Origin: Odontocerum albicorne
Taxonomy: Eukaryota > Arthropoda > Insecta > Trichoptera > Odontoceridae
DNA: 64,000 bases
NCBI GenBank assembly: GCA_949825065.1
Contig: OX463842.1
Span: 751,501 to 815,500 of the forward strand
Direction of reading: 5' to 3'
A program made the position numbers and the translations under genes. This document shows, one piece after another, positions 54,335-64,000 of this stretch; positions within the stretch are counted from its first letter, which is position 1, and each line of letters starts with the position of its first letter. The notes beneath the pieces are model-generated. The model did no database searches. It worked only from the letters and a program-made list of their open reading frames with translations, and was not told the DNA's origin.

Positions 54335-55180
54335 AAACAAACCTTGCCCAAAACATTCAGCATCTTTTAGATCACAAATTATGCTCAGGCAGGGAATATT
54401 TATTGGCCTTCCCAGATCACAGGTTTTCATTTTTAAGTCGTCTTTTAGTGTCCACGTAGTGAGACTTTGGAACCAGCTACGAATTAATGTTTGACTCAAT
54501 ACTTTGTAGTGACTATACGTACGGTCACTGAACCCACGAGGTGACCTTTGCCCGCCCGGTCATCAAACTCGCATGCTTCACAATGCGAGACAATCAATGG
54601 GCAAAGTTCACACGGTCGGTCATTCAACTCACTACTAGCGGAGACCGCATTCTATGAGGAAACGAGACAGCAACATATCTTCCACGCTGTCAGTCAAAAC
54701 TATGAATACCTACGTGATGACAATAAATATATTGTGAGGCGTGAGACGAGACATCAACATATATCTTGCTCCGTCATTCATACATTCCAAAATATTATAA
54801 ATACCGACGTTTATCAATAAAATATCTCTTTGCATATTCCGATTTCGACAAGTTTTTATTTATCAACAATCATCCTCATCATCTCTCCTTTAAGGAACAA
54901 CCGTTCCTAAAACTTAATTGAGATGTTTCGATAAGAGATTGAAAAAATCTTGAAGTTACGTGTTTCATTGCTACTTTTCCTTTCCTCTTCACCACTCCTT
55001 CCTTTTTCCATCCACTATGATATCTTATTTTCATTACTCTTATTTTTACTGTTCATATTGATTTGAATATTTTTTTGAAGACTCTAGCATTCTTTATATA
55101 CTGGTAGGTAATTTTATCTGGTTGTTTGGAACAGATTTCCGCCTGGCAATAAGCCCGGTAGATTGTTGTTTAATGACTTA
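54335..55180 (+). pseudogene. LINE-A 3' fragment interrupted by a solo LTR
   Basis: Before the LTR: CATCTTTTAGATCACAAATT, GCAGGGAATATTTATTGGCC and GTCCACGTAGTGAGACTTTG (VHVVRLWNQL-type). After it: GAGATGTTTCGATAAGAGAT (FDKRLKKS-type), the C/T-rich 3' UTR and a tail with TTTCCGCCTGGCAATAAGCC. The LTR with its ACTT duplication sits where the other copies read continuously. Confidence 0.75.
54505..54911 (+). mobile_element. Solo LTR (LTR-1), copy 5, inside LINE-A
   Basis: TGTAGTGACTATACGTACGG to GTTCCTAAA, flanked by ACTT (54501-54504, 54912-54915). Same subfamily as 39711-40097 (shared GGTCACTGAACCCACGAG and CAATGCGAGACAATCAATGG). TATA-like ATTATAAATACC near 54795. Confidence 0.85.
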
Positions 55181-55204
55181 TATTGTTATCTTCTGCCTTA
55201 TGCA

Positions 55205-55310
55205 ACAAAACCGACTGAGATTTTAGAACACATCGACAATCAAACCCAAAACCCCTGACATAAAAGTGAAGCTTTCTATTTAATATACCACTGAAGTCGT
55301 TCTCGTGGGT
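55205..55310 (-). mobile_element. SINE-A head fragment
   Basis: Minus strand: GACTTCAGTGGTATATTAAA, TAGAAAGCTTCACTTTTATG, GGGTTTTGGGTTTGATTGTC (B-box-like). Confidence 0.5.
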
Positions 55311-55399
55311 TCTTCAAGATAATAAAAAGCTTCCTCTTCTTCGTATGTAGTTCCTGTAAGAATCCTTTATTTAGTGCGAGAGAACTTGGGGATATCTCT

Positions 55400-55660
55400 A
55401 TTTGCGTGTGTGTATGTGTGTGCGTGAGTAGGCACACAGGGGCGTACGCAGGGAGTGTGCGAGTGTAGGGAATGTGTAGAATTATTGGGTATTTAGCGCA
55501 AACAAAACAAGCCATTAATTACACAAACAAACCCCGGCAGGAAGTGTAAGCAATAAAGGCTCAACTTCCCATTGAGCAGGGCTGAACAATGGTTGGTGAA
55601 CCCTCGCGGGCCCGACCCGACCCCGGACCCGCCGTCTCTGTATTATATATATGAGGTCAT
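55400..55660. other. (GT)-rich and GC-rich patches, unidentified
   Basis: A short GTGTGTATGTGTGTGCGTG tract near 55405, then GGCGTACGCAGGGAGTGTGC, and a CpG-rich GCGGGCCCGACCCGACCCCG near 55610. No gene recognised. Confidence 0.4.
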
Positions 55661-55959
55661 TTTTAAAAATGTCCTTTGCTCGGATTTTCAGGCAGAGAAA
55701 TGGATTTTTTAGTTGAATTTATGTGTATTTATAATGGACTAAATGGTTTTTTTAATTAAAAAATAAAAAAAAATTAGATCGAATTTATAAAACAATCAAA
55801 GATTTTCTTCAAATCTCTCAATCATATCGTTCTCTCAATTCTGAAGACATTAGTCTTTGAAAGCAAAAGCGATCTCTTGTTCAGTAAAGTGTCTCCTTGA
55901 TTGGTTGTTCCGCTACTTTTCACCTACTCTTTCTATCTAATGAGTGCTCCATATTAGTC

Positions 55960-56360
55960 TACAACAAAATCTTAAAGATATTGGGGGTGTGTAGCTTTGG
56001 CAAGCACTAGATAACAATCCTTTTTTGAGAAGTGTTATCAACATTTATGATTCTATATGAACACTTCACACATACACTTTACTTCATATCTGAAGCCAAA
56101 TGTGGTACTATCACATATCGGAAGATTGACAAAGGTTTGTTTGTCGTCCATCTAACCACGGTTTTCTTACCAAATATGTATTCATATTTCTGAAAATATG
56201 CTGATACGAATAAGCATCTTATCTAAAGGCCATATCCATTACCTTCCTTTTCTGACACTCAACTTGTAAGTATATACTCGTTTATATTGTAATATTTTTA
56301 ATTCGTCGAGCGCCTTTGAGGAGAGTTTGCTCTGACAACGCTTTATAAATTTTCCTTTTA
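55960..56360 (+). pseudogene. LINE-E 3' fragment
   Basis: GATATTGGGGGTGTGTAGCT and ATAACAATCCTTTTTTGAGA correspond to the GGVNSF..QLKTAIF part of LINE-E in decayed form. CTATCACATATCGGAAGATT matches the 3' UTR at 46530. A nearby 34-bp duplication (GTATTAAAGTACTCGTAACG, 56441-56506) is separate. Confidence 0.55.
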
Positions 56361-57369
56361 ATATTATTCGGCTTCTGCCTTTTTTACAATTCATACTTTT
56401 TGCATGAATCGACCGCTCAAAACTCTCGTTTCGTCTAATGTTGTATTAAAGTACTCGTAACGTAAGATTATTTTGTATTAAAGTACTCGTAACGTAAGAT
56501 TATTTTCGTACGTAATACAGATACATGCGTCTCAACTCTGAACTCTTCAATAATAGATTGATTGGTTCTTCTGGCAGTCCGTAGAAAGCGCAAGATCAAC
56601 CACCAATAATATATGTCAACAGCATATTTTATTTTATGTTGTACGCCTTAAGTATACAGGTCCTTGCGATATATATAAAAATGGAGAAAACAAGTGTTTA
56701 AACCAATCGAATCCTGTTTTGTTTAATTCCAAGCGTTTTACCAACTGTCAAAGGCTGTCACGTTAAGCAAGTAAGCATTCACTTCAGGACTGGTTTTGCT
56801 ATTAGACCATTTTACACGTGAATTTATGTAGCACATTTGCACGCTATAGAGTGATCTTAAGTCTGCCGATTATTTTAGGACTTTGATTTCCTTGCCATTG
56901 AAACTTTGGCGCTGATCTGTCAAAACTGTTTTTGCTGAGTTGTAACATTTAGCATACATTATATTACAATAACAAGGGATGGTCAATCGTATCGTACAAT
57001 TAGGTCAGGACATTATTAATCGTGAATTAGGAATAAAATAAAAGGGACAAAAACACGAAAATTGCTATTTTAAACTTGATACATGCATTATATCGATTCG
57101 GACACCTTTAGCATAGACACTGAAAATATCTTCCAATAAAATACTCGCTGAGGTAGTGCAAAATTGCAATATGTTACGGGCATTTTCTGAAAACATTCGC
57201 CGTTAAGCAAAATACATATGCAATAAAATATTTTTGGTAACAGCTGTTGTTACATGAAAACAAGAACAGAAAAAAAAAAACACTTTACATTTATTTAATT
57301 ATCTACAAACGATTCCTCTTTTGGTTTTTATTAATGATAGTCTTTAATTATTTTTTTTAATTTTTATTG

Positions 57370-57735
57370 TACACCACCAAGACTCTCATGATCTGGTTGT
57401 TAAGACGCTTGACTTTTATCCGGGAGATTCGGGTTTGATTCCCGATGATAACAAATAAATTATAAAAAAAACAGTCACAATGTGGCAAAAAGAGTTCGTC
57501 TGATAACAATACTCGCACATGCATTAGTATTGTTACAGTACACGCAATGCTCGCACACGCATTAGTATTGTTACAGCACATGCAATGCTCGCACATGCAT
57601 TAGTATTGTTACAGCACATGCAATGCTCGCACAGGCATTAGTGTTGTTACAGCTCATGCAATACTCGTACATGCATTAGTATTGTCACAGTACATGCAAT
57701 GACGAAGCGCGGATTTCATGCCTACTCCTGCGGTT
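57370..57735 (+). mobile_element. SINE-B copy with an expanded internal repeat
   Basis: Head with TCATGATCTGGTTGTTAAGA and GGGTTTGATTCCCGATG, body AGAGTTCGTCTGATAACAAT, then the 38-bp array (57511-57702) and the end block AATGACGAAGCGCGGATTTC. The array occupies the place of GGTAGTATTGCCAATACG in the 33890 copy. Confidence 0.7.
57511..57702. repeat. 38-bp tandem array, 5 copies, inside SINE-B
   Basis: Units with CTCGCACATGCATTAGTATT and GTTACAGCACATGCAATG start at about 57511, 57549, 57587, 57625 and 57663, with a few substitutions each. Confidence 0.9.
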
Positions 57736-57934
57736 TAAAAGCCGGAGTTTTAATTATTGGGCTTGAATAGAATATTGTCGTTCTTCAGTATATTTCGATC
57801 ACCAAATAAGAAAAATTGATGAGTTCCATGCAAGAGCAGACCTACGATGTCCTTTTTGAGACGAAGAGAGAACTGATTTTCTCAATTTGATCCTATGTTG
57901 TACTGTTTTAAACTTTCATTGTACTCGTATATCA

Positions 57935-58112
57935 AGTACAACCTGGCAGATATATAACAAGGAGAAAATATCTTCAAATAATCAGAATAATGTTAGAGAC
58001 CTTAACGGCTGCAACCTTCTTGAAAAAACTTGATACAAATCGGAATTAAACCCGTCAACACCAGGTTACAAGACATGTACGAGTATCTTATCAACTACAC
58101 CACGGTATCTCA
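57935..58112 (-). mobile_element. SINE-A copy, diverged
   Basis: Minus strand: ACCGTGGTGTAGTTGATAAG, CTTGTAACCTGGTGTTGACG, GGGTTTAATTCCGATTTG, then a decayed tail toward GTTATATATCTGCCAGGTTG. Confidence 0.55.
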
Positions 58113-58114
58113 TG

Positions 58115-58335
58115 AGTTCTTTCCTGTTTTTCATATCTTCTTTTCCTTACCCTAAGTTAAAATTTCTCCAACTTCCGTTTTCCATTGTCTTCGGTCTACT
58201 TCTTCATCTCTTATCACTTCATTCTGTATTAAATTATCCCTCTATGTATTATTCTTGGTGCACGCATTTCCACATCATTATTCGGCTTTCTAAAGTATCT
58301 TTGTACTTCCAAGTTTCTATCTAATACGTCCAAGT
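58115..58335 (-). pseudogene. RTE-like LINE fragment
   Basis: Minus strand: GAAATGCGTGCACCAAGAAT and ACATAGAGGGATAATTTAAT match the MRASIRIYGV..FN segment of the 20840 fragment; then GATGAAGAAGTAGACCGAAG. Stops. Confidence 0.5.
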
Positions 58336-58714
58336 CGCCACTAAAGTCCCTTTTGTGGACTTTCATCGTATCAAATTTTGATTTAGCCCAGTTAGAGTGT
58401 ATTAATGTTTCAGTACCCCATTGGCTTAGGTTCCTATCGCTACAGACCATTCAATATTCTTTCATCATCTGAGAAAATACTGCCTTAATATCAGGATTTG
58501 CCCTAATAATTCATAACTCACAAATACATCGCCTTTACTTTCATACTTTTCTATCATAATATCTTAAAACTTCGCAATATTCATTCTCAGACCTAAGACT
58601 GATGTAAGAAGTGTGATGAACCTCTTAAGAGAACAGTGAGATATTATTGGCAAGTGGAAAAAATATATGAAGAAAAAGTGACAAAAAAAATATCTCATTA
58701 GACAAATTGTATGT

Positions 58715-58905
58715 GACGACTTCTGTTGTCTAATTGGTAACATAACTCTCTTCTACCCCAATGGTTAAGGGTTTGATTCTCAGTTGGCACTAAGATTTTT
58801 AAAAAGGGTCCCAGTCTAGTTGTCCCTCTAGGTTTTACATTATCCTGGTTTCTTTTCATATATTACAGTTCCCCATGTTGTATTGTATACAAAGAAAGTG
58901 TAATA
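58715..58905 (+). mobile_element. SINE-A copy
   Basis: TTGTCTAATTGGTAACATAA, AGGGTTTGATTCTCAGTTGG, GGGTCCCAGTCTAGTTGTCC, TATCCTGGTTTCTTTTCATA. The hairpin region is lost; it ends GTTGTATTGTATACAAAGAA. Confidence 0.65.
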
Positions 58906-60149
58906 CAATACAGTATTCCTTTATAGTGTCTAGAAGACTTAATGAAGGGATTTTAGTTTAATGTTGTTTTATTAGGTCAAGCGCCACCTGTTTTAGTTCA
59001 CATAGGGCTGGAACACGACAAAAAATCGTCACTTTTATAGTTTGTGAATTTACTGTAAATTTTCATTTTATTGTAAAACCATATAAAATTTTAGATACGC
59101 ATTCTTCAAATTATTTATTTTATTTTATTTTGTTTTATTAACGACACAACAGTATCTTTTATAAGCAAATGCATATATGACAAGTTATACAAGTACTTAA
59201 AATTATTGACAAAAAATACAAAACTTTATCTTAAACTAACGTGGAGATACAAAAGCAGTAGTAATAATAAATTACAGTCATTGTTTAAAATTATTTAATA
59301 CTAGCTGTACCCAGCCACGCGTTGCTGTGGCTCAGTCTGGTTAAATGGAAAAGAAAGAAAAGAGAAAGCACACGTTTCAATTGTGTTTAATTTCACAATG
59401 CGTATACAATATTTTTGATGTCTTGTATACAATATTTTTGATGTCTTGTATACAATCTGGGTATACAATAGTTTTGATGTCTTTCAGGCACTCTCAGTCT
59501 GTCGCGTTTATCACCGTGCTTGCAAATGATCGCGTCACTCCAAGAGGTCAATTCACGATATGATTTGAATTCAAATCAAAGATCGATTGCACTGAAAAAG
59601 AAGAAAAATAGTTATAACAAAAACATATAAAATTGCGAAACATTAAAAAACGAACTCAATAATATTGTTAAGTTCGGATACATCTTTGTTCTTGCCGCCA
59701 ACAATAGCTCACTTAGCCAATCGTGATTCTTATAATTGATTTGAATATAGGGAAATACTTTTTCAAACAATTCCTCTTTTAACGTCACTAAATTGCAGAA
59801 GTTATAATCTTCTAACCTTAGTTCTATTACCGTCATTTACAACTGCATCTCGCAAATGAGTCCTAAGACAGTTGACAAATTTGCCCCAATACAACGATCT
59901 AACGACGTTCAGTAATTTTAATTATTTTATCGACTTTAATATAAGGGGATCGATTCTAATAAATAGCAAGTTATTTAGGTAAATACATTACAAAAAACTA
60001 ACAATATTGACATTGTTACAAATCTCCATTACTACATACGATTTGATAGATTTTGAAATATAAACAAAGATACAATTAAATTGTCAAATAATATTTGGTG
60101 ACGTTTTAATAAAATGTTCGTAATTAGTATTAATTCACAGTGCATCTAG

Positions 60150-60362
60150 GCCGTGGGCTGCAAAACATCTGTTGTCCCCGTGGCTGGGTTCGCCCTATAT
60201 TGGTGGGGTGAATCTTGGCCGAAGGGATGCTATTAGATGAGCCCAGACCTTTTGATAGCTTCTGTATATAATGTATTATCTGCAATTTATGTGTTTTAAA
60301 AGTGTTATTTAAATATAATCTGGACATACTATGCTGCTATCAATAAACCTATTATTTATTTA
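60150..60362 (+). mobile_element. LINE-D 3' UTR, short solo copy 1
   Basis: From GGGCTGCAAAACATCTG through GGCTGGGTTCGCCCTATATT to TATCAATAAACCTATTATTT, matching 25000-25200 of LINE-D. A severely 5'-truncated retrocopy. The minus-strand frame across it is meaningless. Confidence 0.8.
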
Positions 60363-60619
60363 TGTAACAACGTTCAGTAAGAAAAAAGAAAGTTAAAACA
60401 TATAAAATTGTGAAACATTAAAAAAGGAACTGAGCAGCGTAAAAGTTTGTTTTAACTTTCATTCATACAATACATTAGAAAGTCGGTATAATAAAAATTA
60501 GTAATTAAAACGTCAGTTTAGAGAAAACAATTTTTCGATTTATAAAAAAAATCAACAGCTTATCATTTTACAGTTGACAAATTTGCCCCAATACGATGTG
60601 CTGGGCTGAAAAAGCTAGG

Positions 60620-60840
60620 GTGTGGGCTGCAAAACATCTGGTGTCCCCGTGGCTGGGTTCGCCCTATATTGGTGGGGTGTATCTTGGCCGAAGGGATGCT
60701 ATTAGATGAGCCCAGACCTTTTGATAGCTTCTGTATATAATGTATTATCTGCAATTTATGTGTTTCGAAAAGTGTTATTTAAATATAATCTGGACATACT
60801 ATGCTGCTATCAATAAACCTATTATTTATTTATTTATTTA
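60620..60840 (+). mobile_element. LINE-D 3' UTR, short solo copy 2
   Basis: Nearly identical to copy 1 about 470 bases upstream, and the following sequence (TGTAACAACGTTCAGTAAGA onward, about 105 bp) is also duplicated. The pair therefore arose by tandem duplication of a segment already holding one retrocopy, rather than by two insertions. Confidence 0.8.
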
Positions 60841-61228
60841 TGTAACAACGTTCAGTAAGAAAAAAGAAAGTTAAAACATATAAAATTGTGAAACATTAAA
60901 AAAGGAACTGAGAAGCGTAAAAGTTTGTTTTAATTTTCATTTTTTTGCGATATTTCTACGGGTACTTCTTTCTAATGTACCACCAAATAATTTAATTATT
61001 TAATTAATGACATAAAAGTGTCTTTATATACAAATGAACATGTGACAGGTTATACAAGTACTTAAAATTATTGACAAATAATACAACTTTATCTTAAATA
61101 CATTTTTATTTATATAGATTAACATGAAGTCATTGTTTTAAAATTATTTAATAATTATATCTGTATTTAAGATCAATATATATTATGTATGTATAATACA
61201 GGAATAATGTTTCCAGTTTGAGTATAAT

Positions 61229-61316
61229 ATCTTTTCCTTTTTACGTCGTAAAAGTACATCTTTTCCTTTTTACGTCGTAAAAGTACATCTTTTCCTTTTT
61301 ACGTCGTAAAAATACA
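61229..61316. repeat. 29-bp tandem repeat, 3 copies
   Basis: ATCTTTTCCTTTTTACGTCG plus TAAAAGTAC, starting near 61229, 61258 and 61287. Each unit contains the inverted pair TTTACG/CGTAAA. Confidence 0.9.
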
Positions 61317-62145
61317 TCGCTAAAATTTTATCGATTCTAATAAATAGCAAGTTATTTAAAAACTAACAATACTGACTGTTACAAATCTCCATTACTACAT
61401 ACGATTTGATAGATTTTGAAATATAAACAGAGATACAATCAAATTCTGCCAAATAATATTTAGTGACGTTTTAATTAAATGTTCGTAATTAGTATTTTTT
61501 TTAAATGAACGATTTTACTTCATATTTTTTAATTTAAATATAATATCAATAACTTACCACATTTATTGAAGTCAATTATCTATTATCTTATCTATATAAC
61601 TAAAATTTTATATAAATTAAACGTAAATATGATCACAAGTCAATACTTCCCCAAAATGGCGATCTCAGTGAGCACTTTCTTAATTTAATTCCTCAGTTAG
61701 ATCACCGTCGGTAAAACAGATCGCAATTGTTTCGTGTCTCGACTTATAAAGATACGTAATACATAAAAAATTCTATTATTTATAAAATTAATGATTCAAT
61801 TTTTATTAAACATAAAATTATTAAATAATTTATTTATAATTTATTTATAATTTATATAGATTTATTTAAGAAGATTAAACGATCGTAAATTCCGAAACGC
61901 CGAAAATGATAATCTGACAGCTTATTAATTCCATGTCAAAAACACAGGTTCGCGAAAATATTCATTTCTGAATTAAAATTTTTATTATATACACTGATAT
62001 ATATATATATAAATAAAAATCAAAAAACATTTCCGTTGACGAATATTAACTTTACTCAAAATTTCAAAGCGATCGGTAGAGAACTTCCGGAGATTAGCTA
62101 CCAATAATTAACGAACATTTACATTTTTATTTATATAGATTAACA

Positions 62146-63055
62146 TGTATATTTAAGTTTAATATATGTAGGATGTATTCCACAAAATATTACCAAAATT
62201 CACCAAGCAGACTTACGTAATTGTCGAAAACTTATTTTATAGTGATTAAGAACTTAGATTTTTTTTAGTGGAACAACGCTTACATAGAATAAAAATTGGA
62301 TTTTTTGGGAATTTTATGGATAGATCTTGAGATTAAGAAAACACACGGGCTCACTTGTAGAACGAGATGCAAGTTGCTTTGTAGAATCGAAACCTTTCAC
62401 ATGTTGATGCAGGGTTACTCAACTCCAGAGGCAAAGTAATGTCCTTAATGTTTTGTTTATACTTAGTTATTGCATCAATGTATTTATCAAACCCGATAAT
62501 CCATCTTCATTCTTCGCTAGCACTACCATATTATCAGCATACAGCAATCCGCACATATTCCCATTCGAGCTTTGTATGCCACCCATTAACATGAATTTAT
62601 TAATCTAGTCCAACAAAATTGAATTAGACCGCAGATATAATATAATATTTTAATGCAGTTTATTAATTCAACGATAGTTTCCTCTCTGGTCTGCTCTGTA
62701 CACAGCGCTCAGTCGAACTTGTATCCTAAAAGAGCCCGCTCAATATGATCAGCGGTCAGTAAACGGCAGTATCCTAATTGAATATTAAATGTGCGAGTTG
62801 GGCCTCCATCAATAATTTATTAAGAACCCTTCGCTTTGCCTTAAATAAAGTCTTTCCAATGGATCAGAACCTGATGCCCAATTCTATTCAAGAATGTTAG
62901 AATATCATGAAGAGATCGGTGCCTTAAGAATTAATAAAAATTTTAATACTTAAGACAAGTGTTTACTTATTCATATTGACATTTTCTTATTAAATTATTC
63001 ATCAAAATATTATCTCGCATAAATTACGTGGAGAACATTTAAATGTTACAATTGA
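62146..63055. other. AT-rich, no feature recognised
   Basis: A few decayed LINE-like phrases (TATCAGCATACAGCAATCCG near 62533, as in antisense YADD regions) but nothing I can align with confidence. Confidence 0.4.
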
Positions 63056-63059
63056 AGAA

Positions 63060-64000
63060 TGAACACTTCCGTAACCAAGTAGTGGTAAGATTTATAACTT
63101 TCGCTGATTCGATTCCCGATGGTATATATAGATCGTTCAGCCAGAATAGTCATTTTGCAATAGTATGAGTATTACACAACTTGTGTAGTGGTGTTGGTTT
63201 TACTCTCTGTATTACACAACTTGTGTAGTGGTATTGCTTTTAGAATGCCACACGATTGGTTCGTGTAGAGCGCACGTTTGTATTGTTGTTAAAATACTCG
63301 GGGATTAGAAAAACACTACAATGTTGAAATTAGGAGTGCGATTTTTGTCTAATGTAATGTATAATAATTTTTTTTTCGAAAGCTTGTAATGTATTTTGTT
63401 ATAACTTAAAATTTCCTAGAATTTAGTAACACTCCATCCACTATTATTTTTAACTTTATTATTTGGCATTGTTATTATGTAATTATGATACATTAATATG
63501 TAACATAACCTTACATTCATTTAATTTTTATGTGCAAACTAATTAAAGCTGACGAACATTTTAACTTTATAATACTTGTACTTATATTTATTTTTAATCT
63601 TGAAAATCTCCATTCTTGTTATTTAATGTTTCCTAGAATCTGCCATGCCTAAACAAATAATATGTGAACTAAACTTACTTTCATTTTTTTTAAAGATTAT
63701 TACAATTTAAGCTGACAGAATTTTTAATTAACAAAATGTGGATATTCATTTCAATTTTGAATATAAAATATTATTTTTATATTTGTTTTGCTTTTTCACT
63801 TCATTAAAAAAATAAAGTGACAAGTTTTTGTAAACGAACTATTACTCACACTATTGCGAAATGACTCTTCTGGCTGAACGATCTATACCTTAAAATAAGT
63901 TTGTAAGTCTAGTGACAATACTCGCTCGCACCCATAGGAAGTGTTGCTAATACGTTTAATGAGGAATCGTGAGTTCCGCGCCTATCCCCAAAGGTTCTTA
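63060..64000 (+). mobile_element. SINE-B copy split by a TIR element
   Basis: Head 63062-63124 (CACTTCCGTAACCAAGTAGT, TTCGATTCCCGATGG), then the insertion, then the remainder 63886-64000 (TTTGTAAGTCTAGTGACAAT, GTTGCTAATACGTTTAATGA, CCCAAAGGTTCTTA). Order and orientation match the copy at 33890. The window ends inside or just at the end of the SINE. Confidence 0.7.
63125..63885. mobile_element. TIR element inserted in SINE-B
   Basis: About 760 bp with inverted ends TAGATCGTTCAGCCAGAA.AGTCATTT.GCAATAGT of roughly 45 bp (63128-63172 and 63842-63884). TA-like flanks suggest a TA target. Inside, ATTACACAACTTGTGTAGTG occurs twice (period 39). No transposase frame was seen. Non-autonomous DNA transposon, superfamily uncertain. 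Confidence 0.65.

Larger units (their letters stand above)
59305..62145. repeat. Composite AT-rich repeat region
   Basis: Begins with ACTAGCTGTACCCAGCCACG and GCGTTGCTGTGG (59310-59335) and contains TTTCAAAGCGATCGGTAGAG (about 62065) followed by ATTTATATAGATTAACATG (about 62127). This start/end style is common in dispersed arthropod repeats. Inside are repeat D copies, two LINE-D 3' UTR copies and near-duplicate segments (TACAAATCTCCATTACTACA occurs at 60017 and 61379). I cannot assign a superfamily. Confidence 0.45.

Noticed and set aside
57511..57702. CRISPR-like array
   Set aside because: Units are contiguous with no unique spacers, the setting is eukaryotic, and the array sits inside a SINE. 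The same applies to 31261-31702 and 9109-9492.
59305..62145. Helitron call based on the ACTAGCTGTACCC start
   Set aside because: No reliable TC start or hairpin-CTRR end and no Rep/helicase sequence; left as an unclassified composite repeat.

Overview
The window is AT-rich eukaryotic DNA from an arthropod, most likely an insect. It holds mariner, hAT, Jockey/CR1/RTE-like LINE, Penelope-like, LTR and tRNA-SINE sequences and no bacterial-style operons. I cannot assign an order. I see no intact host gene. The best hint of one is a 58-base candidate exon at 31981-32038 (minus strand). The rest reads as intergenic or intronic DNA built from layered, mostly broken mobile elements. Almost all short open frames here are chance frames inside repeats.

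Layout. 1-6 kb: SINE, solo LTR, Penelope-derived foldback, palindromic MITE, two LINE 3' pseudogenes, a (TA)n tract. 9.1-9.5 kb: a 63-bp minisatellite with an open frame. 10-15 kb: LINE-A copies, a head-to-head mariner derivative and repeat C. 15-16.5 kb: Penelope foldbacks carrying hammerhead-like motifs. 19-20.3 kb: tandem repeats and a MITE. 21.3-25.2 kb: the largest element, a LINE (LINE-D) whose endonuclease-reverse transcriptase frame is open except for three nonsense codons. 26-31 kb: MITE and RTE-like and Jockey-like fragments. 31.3-31.7 kb: a 110-bp tandem array. 32-44 kb: mariner-like derivatives, SINEs, LINE-A copies, and a Penelope GIY-YIG fragment inserted in a LINE. 44-57 kb: three more solo LTRs, a second hammerhead-bearing foldback, a hAT derivative. 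57-64 kb: SINE-B copies, solo LINE-D 3' UTR copies and AT-rich repeats.

Relations. (1) The tRNA-derived SINE-A and LINE-A share a 3' tail with a conserved hairpin, the usual sign of a SINE using its LINE's machinery. (2) Penelope-type repeats carry a motif matching minimal hammerhead ribozymes: CTGANGA, helix II, GAAAC-CG-GTA, and CCC/GGG helix I. A second repeat family has the same architecture with a longer helix II. (3) Five solo LTRs of one family, each with a 4-bp target duplication, lie here without internal sequence. (4) Nested insertions give a relative chronology: LTR in LINE-A, LINE-A in SINE-A, Penelope and repeat C in LINE-E, RTE in LINE-E, and a TIR element in SINE-B.
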